Below, piece by piece: positions 1-5,573 of a stretch of 6,972 nt of DNA (positions are counted from its first letter, which is position 1; each line of letters opens with the position of its first letter). The DNA is taken from assembly GCA_018665505.1 (NCBI GenBank), contig JABJCS010000598.1, positions 1 through 6,972 of the forward strand, written 5' to 3'. The translations under genes were made by a program, and so were the position numbers. Origin of the DNA: Alphaproteobacteria bacterium (GTDB lineage Bacteria; Pseudomonadota; Alphaproteobacteria; UBA8366). The notes under the pieces were generated by a model. The model saw only the letters and a list, made by a program, of their open reading frames with translations, had not been told where the DNA came from and did no database searches.

Positions 1-255
1 GACCCGGTTTCCCTCCCCGACCGCTTCGACACCAGTGCCAATGGCCTCCACCCGTCCAACGATTTTGTGGCCGGGGACGATCGGTAGCGATGGCTCGCTC
101 AAATCTCCGTCCACCACATGCAAATCGGTGCGGCACACGCCGCACGCGCCGACCCGCACTAAGACTTCTCCCGGACCGGGATCCGGACGCGGGCGGTTTA
201 AAAGTGTGAGCTTCGTCCCGGGACTTTCCAACACCATGGCGCGATTTTGCGACAT
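1..255 (-). CDS. Zinc-dependent alcohol dehydrogenase, N-terminal part (runs off left edge)
   Basis: The first 85 residues of a medium-chain (MDR) zinc alcohol dehydrogenase, which oxidises alcohols to aldehydes or ketones with NAD(P). Visible is the start of the GroES-like catalytic domain: GACGVCRTDLH at residues 36-46, where C41 is the expected catalytic-zinc ligand, then PGHKIVGRV at 61-69, where H63 is the second ligand, and a V-G-E-G-N-R-V run near 79-85 like the usual G-D-R-V. The residue after H63 is Lys, where most family members have Glu or Gln. The ATG at 255 is chosen because GAGGAG (269-264 on the minus strand) sits 8 bases upstream; an ATG four bases earlier is out of frame. The cofactor domain and structural-zinc lobe lie outside the window, so the substrate cannot be judged. 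It is divergent from the methyltransferase gene, with about 200 bases between them. Family is near certain; the subfamily is open. Confidence 0.93.
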   Translation of the reverse strand, partial: MSQNRAMVLESPGTKLTLLNRPRPDPGPGEVLVRVGACGVCRTDLHVVDGDLSEPSLPIVPGHKIVGRVEAIGTGVEAVGEGNRV

Positions 256-390
256 ACATTTGTCTCCTCTGTCGCTAGCATGGCTCAAATTGACGGAGAC
301 GGTCCACAGGAAAGCGGCTTTACGTCGCATATCCCTCTAAGGTCAATTCCGCGACGGCGGGACTCCAGGGCGGCGACACAGAAAACTGGA

Positions 391-408
391 TTCCCGCCTT
401 CTCGGGAA
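391..408. repeat. Inverted repeat TTCCCG-N6-CGGGAA upstream of the methyltransferase
   Basis: A perfect 6-bp inverted repeat (TTCCCG at 391-396, CGGGAA at 403-408) with a 6-base spacer, in the divergent region between the alcohol dehydrogenase and the methyltransferase. It lies about 50 bases before the methyltransferase ATG and just upstream of a TATAGA (421-426) that could be a -10 box, although no good -35 accompanies it. It could be an operator or a small leader hairpin. The length is modest and chance is a fair explanation. The rest of 256-456 shows no clear promoter for either gene. Confidence 0.3.
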
Positions 409-456
409 CGACACTAACCGTATAGACAACCGGCCGGATTGGAGACACTCGAAAAC

Positions 457-1194
457 ATGCGAATTACCCTCGTCGCACTCATCTTATCCCCCATCGTTCT
501 GTGGTCGAGCATTTCGCATGCTGATGACGGGCAGACGAGCTTGCGGATGGATATGGTCGAGCAAGTGATCGCCAACATCGTGCGTACCCAACACGAAACC
601 CGCGTCAGCACACTTGATCCCGCTATTGTCGCGGCAATGCAGGATATTCCACGCCATGAATTCGTGCCCGAAGAATTGCGTCCCTTCGCCTATTTCGACA
701 TTCCTCTACCCGTTGGATACGAACAAAACACCTCACAACCCTACCTGATCGCGTTGATGACACAATTGGCCGGAGTCGATAAGAACGACCGGGTCTTCGA
801 GACCGGTACCGGTTCAGGATATCATGCGGCTATCCTCTCGCGATTAGCTGCGCGGGTCATTAGCGTCGAGGTGGTGAAACCACTCGCCGATTCAGCCGCG
901 CGACGGTTGAAGAAGATGGGATACACCAATATCGAGGTACGGCATGCGGACGGGTTCTACGGCTGGAAGGAGCGCGGCCCGTTCGACGCCATGATCATCA
1001 AGGAAGCCGTGCCGCAGATTCCGGCAACGCTCATCAACCAGCTTAAGCCCGGCGGACGCCTGATCGCCCCGGTTGGCTTCCCCGACCGAGGGCAAATGCT
1101 GACCGTGATCGAAAAGCATGACGATGGGACGATCAAGTCGACGCCACTCATTCCGGTCAAATTTTCGCCGCTACAAGGTGGCGAGCGAATTTAG
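457..1194 (+). CDS. pcm: Protein-L-isoaspartate O-methyltransferase family protein with signal peptide
   Basis: A 245-residue AdoMet-dependent methyltransferase of the PIMT family, whose members methylate isoaspartyl residues in damaged proteins so that they revert to aspartate. PIMT signatures run in order: RHEFVPEELR (66-75), the substrate loop around SQPYLIALM (93-101), AdoMet motif I FETGTGSGYHAAILS (114-128) ending in SVE (136-138), FDAMIIKEA (176-184), and LKPGGRLIAPVG (196-207). The start is taken at ATG 457, not at the in-frame TTG 439, because the shorter form begins with a textbook signal peptide: MR, then hydrophobic residues 3-19, then S-H-A before Asp23-Asp24. GGAG at 441-444 is a rather distant (12-base) ribosome site. 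PIMT is normally cytoplasmic, since AdoMet is cytoplasmic, so predicted export is odd. Loop residues differ from the common QTISQPY form (here QNTSQPY). It ends 14 bases from the convergent aminotransferase gene. Family is secure; location and exact activity are inference. Confidence 0.88.
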   Translation: MRITLVALILSPIVLWSSISHADDGQTSLRMDMVEQVIANIVRTQHETRVSTLDPAIVAAMQDIPRHEFVPEELRPFAYFDIPLPVGYEQNTSQPYLIALMTQLAGVDKNDRVFETGTGSGYHAAILSRLAARVISVEVVKPLADSAARRLKKMGYTNIEVRHADGFYGWKERGPFDAMIIKEAVPQIPATLINQLKPGGRLIAPVGFPDRGQMLTVIEKHDDGTIKSTPLIPVKFSPLQGGERI

Positions 1195-1199
1195 CTCGC
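1181..1199. terminator. Possible hairpin between convergent genes
   Basis: GCGAGC (1181-1186) and GCTCGC (1194-1199) form a GC-rich 6-bp stem with a 7-base loop that overlaps the methyltransferase stop codon. It is the only stem-loop at the junction of the two convergent genes, whose stops are 14 bases apart, so it could help end transcription from both sides. Neither strand has a T-run after the stem, so it is not a typical intrinsic terminator. Confidence 0.25.
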
Positions 1200-1208
1200 G
1201 CGTAGCGC

Positions 1209-2381
1209 CTACTCGCTCACACTTTCCAGATACCGCATCGCTGCGTCGACGCCACCCTTCTGATGCGGCACGCCCGCGATCCCAAGGCCCATTTCAATCC
1301 CGGCGAGTGTCCCCATGAGCATCAATTCGTTGAAATCGCCGAGATGGCCGATCCGGAAGACCTTATCCGCGACCTTGTTGAGGCCGTTGCCGAGCGACAT
1401 GTTAAAGCGCTCCAACACCACTTTGCGGAACGCATCGGCGCTGTGGCCCTCCGGCATTAGAACGGCCGTCAGCGCGCTGGAATATTCGCTGGGCTCCAGG
1501 CAAAGCACTTCCAATCCCCACGCCTGTACCGCGCGACGTGTCGCCTCGGCAAAATGATCGTGACGGGTGAAGACATTGTCCAAACCTTCCTCGAACAGCA
1601 TATCAAGGGCTTCGCGCAAGCCGTAAAGCAAATTGGTCGCCGGCGTATACGGGAAGTAGCCGGTCGAATTGGCGGCGATCATCTCATCCCAAGACCAGAA
1701 GGATTTCGTCATCTTCGACGATTTCGATGCTTCAATAGCTTTCGCGCTGACGGCGTTAAAGCTCAAACCCGGTGGCAACATGAGGCCCTTTTGCGAACCC
1801 GCGACTGTCACATCGACTTTCCATTCGTCGTGGCGATAATCGATCGATCCGAGGGAGGAGATCGTGTCGACCAAGAAGAGAGCCGGGTGGTTCGCATTGT
1901 CGATTGCTTCCCGCACCGCACCAACACGAGAGGCGACACCGGTCGAGGTTTCGTTATGGACCATGCAGACCGCCTTAATCTCATGGCCAGTATCGGCGGC
2001 AAGGCGCTCCTCGACGGCGGCCGGGGCGACCCCGTGGCGCCAATCGCCCGCCACAAATTCCGGCACCAGATCCAAACGTTTCGCCAGCCCCTGCCAAAGC
2101 GTCGCGAATTGCCCCGTCTCGTACATCAGGACCCGATCGCCAGGTGATAAAGTGTTCACCAATGCCGCTTCCCAAGCCCCGGTGCCCGATGCTGGATAAA
2201 TAATCACATGGCTTTCCGTCTTGAAGACTTTCTTGATATCCGTCAGCAAGCCGCGCGATAATTCGCCGAATGCTGGGCCACGGTGATCCATGGTCGGATT
2301 GTCGATGGCCCGCAACACGCGGTCGGGGACATTCGTCGGTCCCGGAATTTGTAAAAAATGTCGCCCACTGGTGTTGGCCAT
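1209..2381 (-). CDS. sgaA: Class V aminotransferase, serine/alanine-glyoxylate aminotransferase type
   Basis: A 390-residue PLP enzyme of the alanine-glyoxylate / serine-glyoxylate aminotransferase family, which transfers an amino group to glyoxylate to give glycine (with serine as donor, hydroxypyruvate is the other product). Family marks are GRHFLQIPGPTNVPDRV (6-22), DHRGP (32-36), the phosphate-binding SGTG (65-68), HNETSTGV (142-149), VDTISSLGS (171-179) with the cofactor Asp172, GSQKGLMLPPGL (195-206) with K198 as the Schiff-base lysine, and VFRIGHLGD (341-349), where R343 is expected to bind the substrate carboxylate. Full length, no breaks. The start is set at ATG 2381 rather than 2390 because AGGAAGG lies 9 bases upstream of 2381 but directly abuts 2390. 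It is divergent from the 2-hydroxyacid dehydrogenase and shares its promoter region, which suggests it uses the glyoxylate made there. An aspartate-glyoxylate aminotransferase (BhcA-like) is the main alternative; no other bhc gene is seen. The amino donor is unknown. Confidence 0.92.
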   Translation of the reverse strand: MANTSGRHFLQIPGPTNVPDRVLRAIDNPTMDHRGPAFGELSRGLLTDIKKVFKTESHVIIYPASGTGAWEAALVNTLSPGDRVLMYETGQFATLWQGLAKRLDLVPEFVAGDWRHGVAPAAVEERLAADTGHEIKAVCMVHNETSTGVASRVGAVREAIDNANHPALFLVDTISSLGSIDYRHDEWKVDVTVAGSQKGLMLPPGLSFNAVSAKAIEASKSSKMTKSFWSWDEMIAANSTGYFPYTPATNLLYGLREALDMLFEEGLDNVFTRHDHFAEATRRAVQAWGLEVLCLEPSEYSSALTAVLMPEGHSADAFRKVVLERFNMSLGNGLNKVADKVFRIGHLGDFNELMLMGTLAGIEMGLGIAGVPHQKGGVDAAMRYLESVSE

Positions 2382-2390
2382 ATCCGGCAT

Positions 2391-2397
2391 CCTTCCT
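2391..2397 (-). promoter_or_regulatory. Ribosome binding site that decides the aminotransferase start
   Basis: AGGAAGG on the minus strand. It is 9 bases before the ATG at 2381 and has no spacing to the upstream in-frame ATG at 2390. This favours the shorter protein starting MANTSGRHF. Confidence 0.75.
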
Positions 2398-2449
2398 GAT
2401 TGCAGTGGATCAACGCACCGAAACGGCGGTCGACCCTCTATTTTTCGTC

Positions 2450-2477
2450 ATTATGCATACAAAAATAAACCTCGCAA
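2450..2477 (-). promoter_or_regulatory. Predicted promoter of the aminotransferase gene
   Basis: On the minus strand, TTGCGA (2477-2472) is followed after 16 bases by CATAAT (2455-2450), close to a sigma-70 -35/-10 pair. The implied start near 2443 gives a leader of about 60 bases. The GCATAC core of the upstream operator-like site overlaps the spacer and the -10 box. Prediction from motif only. Confidence 0.5.
2453..2466. promoter_or_regulatory. Operator-like site A (aminotransferase side)
   Basis: TGCATACAAAAAT at 2454-2466 matches 12 of 13 positions with the minus-strand reading of site B (2569-2557, TGTATACAAAAAT). Similarity continues beyond the 13-mer into an ATAATG on the other side with only a 2-base offset. 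The two copies are inverted, with cores centred 108 bases apart. Site A is an imperfect form of the palindrome TTGTATACAA and overlaps the -10 region of the predicted aminotransferase promoter. Likely target of the GntR/FCD regulator at 5574-6284. Confidence 0.5.
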
Positions 2478-2507
2478 GCTTCGAACAAAATCTATATTTC
2501 TTGTTAT

Positions 2508-2530
2508 ATATCAATATAATAAATTGATAT
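2508..2530. promoter_or_regulatory. 8-bp inverted repeat with an IHF-consensus match
   Basis: ATATCAAT (2508-2515) and ATTGATAT (2523-2530) form a perfect 8-bp inverted repeat around a 7-base AT-only spacer. On the minus strand, 2529-2517 reads TATCAATTTATTA, a full match to the IHF consensus WATCAANNNNTTR. The element ends at the first base of the predicted -35 box of the dehydrogenase promoter, a suitable place for a DNA-bending or activator site. The low GC of this stretch raises the odds of chance matches. Confidence 0.4.
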
Positions 2531-2558
2531 TGCCCCGAACCTTCTATCCAAGTATAAT
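2530..2558 (+). promoter_or_regulatory. Predicted promoter of the dehydrogenase-regulator operon
   Basis: TTGCCC (2530-2535) and a perfect TATAAT (2553-2558) are separated by exactly 17 bases, a good sigma-70 arrangement. The expected start near 2565 falls inside the TTGTATACAA palindrome, so a protein bound there would block initiation. This start also makes the ATG at 2574 an unlikely translation start and supports ATG 2604. Confidence 0.6.
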
Positions 2559-2560
2559 TT

Positions 2561-2570
2561 TTGTATACAA
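2561..2570. promoter_or_regulatory. Operator-like site B, palindrome TTGTATACAA
   Basis: A perfect 10-bp palindrome of the N-GT-N2-AC-N form typical of GntR-family operators, placed at the predicted transcription start of the dehydrogenase gene, 3 bases after the TATAAT box. A related, degenerate copy (site A) lies in inverted orientation on the aminotransferase side. The regulator encoded downstream is the natural candidate to bind it, which would also make the operon autoregulated. Binding is inferred, not shown. Confidence 0.6.
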
Positions 2571-2591
2571 ATAATGCACACCGCCGACGTG

Positions 2592-2597
2592 AAAGGA
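2592..2597 (+). promoter_or_regulatory. Ribosome binding site that decides the dehydrogenase start
   Basis: AAAGGA, 6 bases before ATG 2604. The longer in-frame start at ATG 2574 has no ribosome site and abuts the operator and expected transcription start. Confidence 0.65.
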
Positions 2598-2603
2598 CGC
2601 CCC

Positions 2604-5558
2604 ATGGGAGCCAACCGAATTCCAATCATAAATACGGGCTTCACCAAAGGCGACAGCGGTTTGGCGCAACGCCTTCGGCGCGAGATCGAAGGGGAGGTCC
2701 TGTTCGACGCGTTCAGTCGCGGACGCTATTCGACGGATGCCTCGCACTATCAGATCGAACCTCTTGGCGTGGTTGTCGCCAAGACCGAACAGGACGTCCG
2801 CACCGCGATGGAAATTGCCGCCGAGGAAGGTATACCCCTGTTGCCGCGCGGCGGCGGGACTTCTCAATGCGGGCAGACGATCGGCGAGGCATTGATCGTA
2901 GATGTCAGCAAACACTTGAATAAAGTAATCGATTTCGATGCCGAAGCCGGTACCGCCGCGGTCGAGCCGGGCATCGCGCTCGACCAGCTCAACGCGTTTC
3001 TTAATCCGCACGGCTATATGTTTACCGTCGACGTCTCCACCTCGAGCCGGGCGACTATCGGCGGCATGACTGGCAACAACAGTTGCGGTGCGCGCTCCAT
3101 CCGCTACGGCACCATGCGCGACAACGTCCGCGCCATCGACGCGTTGCTGACGGATGGATCGGAATATCGTTTCGGCGAGTTGCCAGGCGATTTGAGCGAT
3201 AGCGGCCTACCGTCGGGATATCGCGACCTGGCGACGACACTTTTAAAACTCGGCGAACGCGAGGCGGAAGAGATCTTCGCCCGCTTCCCGCGCCTGATGC
3301 GCCGGGTTGGCGGCTACAATATTGACGCGCTGGTGCCGGGCGCTTCCAACCATCCCGGCGGCGGACAGCCGAACTTGGCGCATTTGCTCGTCGGCTCCGA
3401 GGGAACGCTGGCGTTTTCAACCCGCGTGCATTTAGGCCTGCATCGTCAACCGAAGCACAAAGTACTCGGCATTTGTCATTTTCCAACCTTCTACGGCGCC
3501 ATGGAATCGACCCAACATATCGTCAAACTGCATCCGGCCGCGGTCGAGCTCGTGGACCGCAATATGATGGACCTGGCGCGCGATATCGACATGTTCCGCC
3601 CCACCATCGAGAAATTCGTCCAAGGCGAGCCCGACTCCCTGCTGCTGGTGGAGTTCGCCGGCGATGAGTTGGAGCCTCAGCTGGCGAAACTACGCGACCT
3701 CAACACCTTGATGGGCGATCTTGGCTATCCGAATGCAGTCGTTGACGCGACCACCGGTCCCGATCAGTCCGAATTCTGGAACGTCCGGAAATCCGGCCTC
3801 AACATCATGATGTCGATGAAGGGCGACGGGAAGCCGATCTCCTTCATCGAGGATTGCGCCGTACCACTTGAGGATTTGGCCGAATACACCGATCGCTTAA
3901 CTAATGTCTTCACCAAATACGGCACCAAGGGCACGTGGTACGCCCATGCCTCGGTCGGTTGCCTGCATGTACGTCCGGTCGTGAACCTGAAGGAAGACAC
4001 CGGCGCCGGCACCATGCGCGCCATCGCCGAGGAAGCCTTCGAGATGGTGCGTGAATACAAGGGCTCCCATTCGGGTGAGCATGGGGACGGCATCGTACGT
4101 TCGGAATTTCATCGCCCGATGTTTGGCGACCGGATGATCGATAATTTCGAGGAAGTGAAAGACATCTTCGATCCGAACGGCATCATGAATCCGGGGAAGA
4201 TCGTTCACCCACCGAAATTCGACGATCGCTCCCTGCTTCGTTTTAAACCCGGATATGAATCGTTGAAGCTCGACACTGCCCTCGATTGGTCCGAATGGGG
4301 CGGCCTCGGGGGTGCGGTCGAGATGTGCAACAACAACGGCGCCTGCCGAAAATTCGATGCTGGCGTCATGTGCCCTTCCTTTCGAGCGACCCAGGACGAA
4401 CAACACCTGGTGCGGGGACGCGCCAATACTCTGCGCTTGGCGTTGTCGGGACAACTTGGCGAAGACGCCTTCACATCCGACGAAATGCACGAGACCATGG
4501 AGCTCTGTGTGGGCTGCAAAGGGTGCAAACGCGAATGCCCAACCGGCGTCGACATGAGCCGCATGAAGACGGAATTCCTCTACCACTATAATCGCCGCCA
4601 CGGCCTAAGCCTGCGGGACAAGCTCGTCGCCTACCTGCCGCGTTACGCGCCTTGGGCCAGTAAGTTCCCATGGCTCGCCAATTTGCGGGACGCCATTCCC
4701 GGATTGGCAAAACTTTCGGAAGCGATCGCCGGGCTCAGCGCCAAACGCACCCTGCCGAATTGGCGCGGCGACGCCTTCGATGTACGAACACAACATGCGG
4801 GCCCCACTGACGGAACGCCGGTGGTCATATTGGCGGATACTTTCAACACCTATTTCGAACCTGAAAATCTGATCGCAGCGACTCGCGTCCTCGCGAGTGC
4901 GGGCTACCGGGTCGAATTCGCCAAAGCACCGAAGGGCGAGCGGCCCCTCTGTTGCGGGCGGACATTCTTGGCCGCCGGACTGGTCGACGAGGCACGCGCC
5001 GAAGCCACTCGAACCATCGAAGCGCTCAAACCTCATGTCGAGGCAGGCACGCCGATTATCGGGTTGGAGCCCTCTTGCTTGTTGACGTTGCGGGATGAAT
5101 TCTCCGCCATGCTGCCGGGCTCCGATAGCGAAGCCCTGGCGAGGCAAGCCATGCTCTTCGAAGAGTTCATCGCACAAGAAGCCGACGCCGGTCGTTTAAA
5201 TCTGAATCTTCAACCAACACCGCAGAAACGCGCCTTGTTGCATGGCCATTGCCATCAAAAGGCCTTCGCGGTCATGGGGTCGGTCGAGAAAACTCTGCGC
5301 CTGGTCCCGGAACTCGACGTGGAGACGGTCACGTCGAGCTGTTGCGGAATGGCGGGCGCTTTCGGTTATCAAAAAGAAACCTATGACGTCTCCATGAGAA
5401 TGGCGGAGGCGTCTCTCCTGCCAGCGGTTCGCGATGAATCTTCGGATAGCTATATCGTCGCCGACGGCACCAGTTGCCGTCATCAAATCCATGATGGGGC
5501 CGAGAGAGACGCGGTACATGTCGCACGGGTTCTCGCCGACGCACTACAAACCAATTAG
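2604..5558 (+). CDS. FAD/Fe-S 2-hydroxyacid dehydrogenase, GlcD-GlcF-like fusion (glycolate or D-2-hydroxyacid oxidation)
   Basis: A 984-residue fusion of a flavoprotein and an Fe-S electron-transfer part, about the size of YdiJ-type D-2-hydroxyacid dehydrogenases. The FAD-binding domain (about 45-275) has PRGGGTSQCGQ (81-91) and TIGGMTGNNSCGARSIRYG (151-169). The FAD-oxidase C-terminal domain (about 280-535) carries HASVGCLH (448-455) and GEHGDG (491-496); H448, H455 and E492 match the metal-binding His/His/Glu of D-2-hydroxyglutarate dehydrogenases. The ferredoxin-like part has CNNNGAC (575-581), C590-P, and CVGCKGCKREC (635-645). Two GlcF-like CCG repeats follow, around LCCGR (782-786) and PSC (822-824), and around GHCHQK (881-886) and SSCCG (911-915). 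No membrane helix or signal is apparent, so electrons probably go to a membrane quinone or a carrier from the cytoplasmic side. The divergent glyoxylate aminotransferase favours glycolate as substrate; D-lactate or D-2-hydroxyglutarate remain possible. The GntR/FCD gene follows in the same operon. Confidence 0.9.
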   Translation: MGANRIPIINTGFTKGDSGLAQRLRREIEGEVLFDAFSRGRYSTDASHYQIEPLGVVVAKTEQDVRTAMEIAAEEGIPLLPRGGGTSQCGQTIGEALIVDVSKHLNKVIDFDAEAGTAAVEPGIALDQLNAFLNPHGYMFTVDVSTSSRATIGGMTGNNSCGARSIRYGTMRDNVRAIDALLTDGSEYRFGELPGDLSDSGLPSGYRDLATTLLKLGEREAEEIFARFPRLMRRVGGYNIDALVPGASNHPGGGQPNLAHLLVGSEGTLAFSTRVHLGLHRQPKHKVLGICHFPTFYGAMESTQHIVKLHPAAVELVDRNMMDLARDIDMFRPTIEKFVQGEPDSLLLVEFAGDELEPQLAKLRDLNTLMGDLGYPNAVVDATTGPDQSEFWNVRKSGLNIMMSMKGDGKPISFIEDCAVPLEDLAEYTDRLTNVFTKYGTKGTWYAHASVGCLHVRPVVNLKEDTGAGTMRAIAEEAFEMVREYKGSHSGEHGDGIVRSEFHRPMFGDRMIDNFEEVKDIFDPNGIMNPGKIVHPPKFDDRSLLRFKPGYESLKLDTALDWSEWGGLGGAVEMCNNNGACRKFDAGVMCPSFRATQDEQHLVRGRANTLRLALSGQLGEDAFTSDEMHETMELCVGCKGCKRECPTGVDMSRMKTEFLYHYNRRHGLSLRDKLVAYLPRYAPWASKFPWLANLRDAIPGLAKLSEAIAGLSAKRTLPNWRGDAFDVRTQHAGPTDGTPVVILADTFNTYFEPENLIAATRVLASAGYRVEFAKAPKGERPLCCGRTFLAAGLVDEARAEATRTIEALKPHVEAGTPIIGLEPSCLLTLRDEFSAMLPGSDSEALARQAMLFEEFIAQEADAGRLNLNLQPTPQKRALLHGHCHQKAFAVMGSVEKTLRLVPELDVETVTSSCCGMAGAFGYQKETYDVSMRMAEASLLPAVRDESSDSYIVADGTSCRHQIHDGAERDAVHVARVLADALQTN

Positions 5559-5559
5559 C

Positions 5560-5565
5560 GGGAGG
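5560..5565 (+). promoter_or_regulatory. Ribosome binding site of the GntR regulator
   Basis: GGGAGG, 8 bases before ATG 5574, located in the 15-base gap after the dehydrogenase stop codon. It supports translation of the regulator from the same transcript. Confidence 0.8.
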
Positions 5566-5573
5566 CGGACTAC

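Noticed and set aside
439..456. An upstream in-frame TTG start for the methyltransferase.
   Set aside because: It would put an acidic stretch (E, E) before the signal peptide and has no ribosome site; ATG 457 gives a normal signal peptide.
1209..2381. Assigning the aminotransferase as BhcA of the beta-hydroxyaspartate cycle.
   Set aside because: The same fold fits, but no aldolase, dehydratase or iminosuccinate reductase gene is nearby and the N-terminal motif looks more SgaA-like.
2574..2603. An upstream in-frame ATG adding 10 residues to the dehydrogenase.
   Set aside because: It abuts the operator and predicted transcription start and lacks a Shine-Dalgarno site; ATG 2604 has AAAGGA 6 bases upstream.
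3897..4601. A 234-codon open frame on the minus strand inside the dehydrogenase gene, and similar antisense frames elsewhere (e.g. 4605-5177 and 2544-3011 minus, 1554-2147 plus).
   Set aside because: They lie opposite strongly conserved coding sequence, show no recognisable domain, and are expected shadows of GC-rich codon use.
4881..4898. A 7-bp inverted repeat ACTCGCG-TCCT-CGCGAGT within the dehydrogenase gene.
   Set aside because: Inside GC-rich coding sequence, no T-run and no site context; stems of this length are expected by chance.
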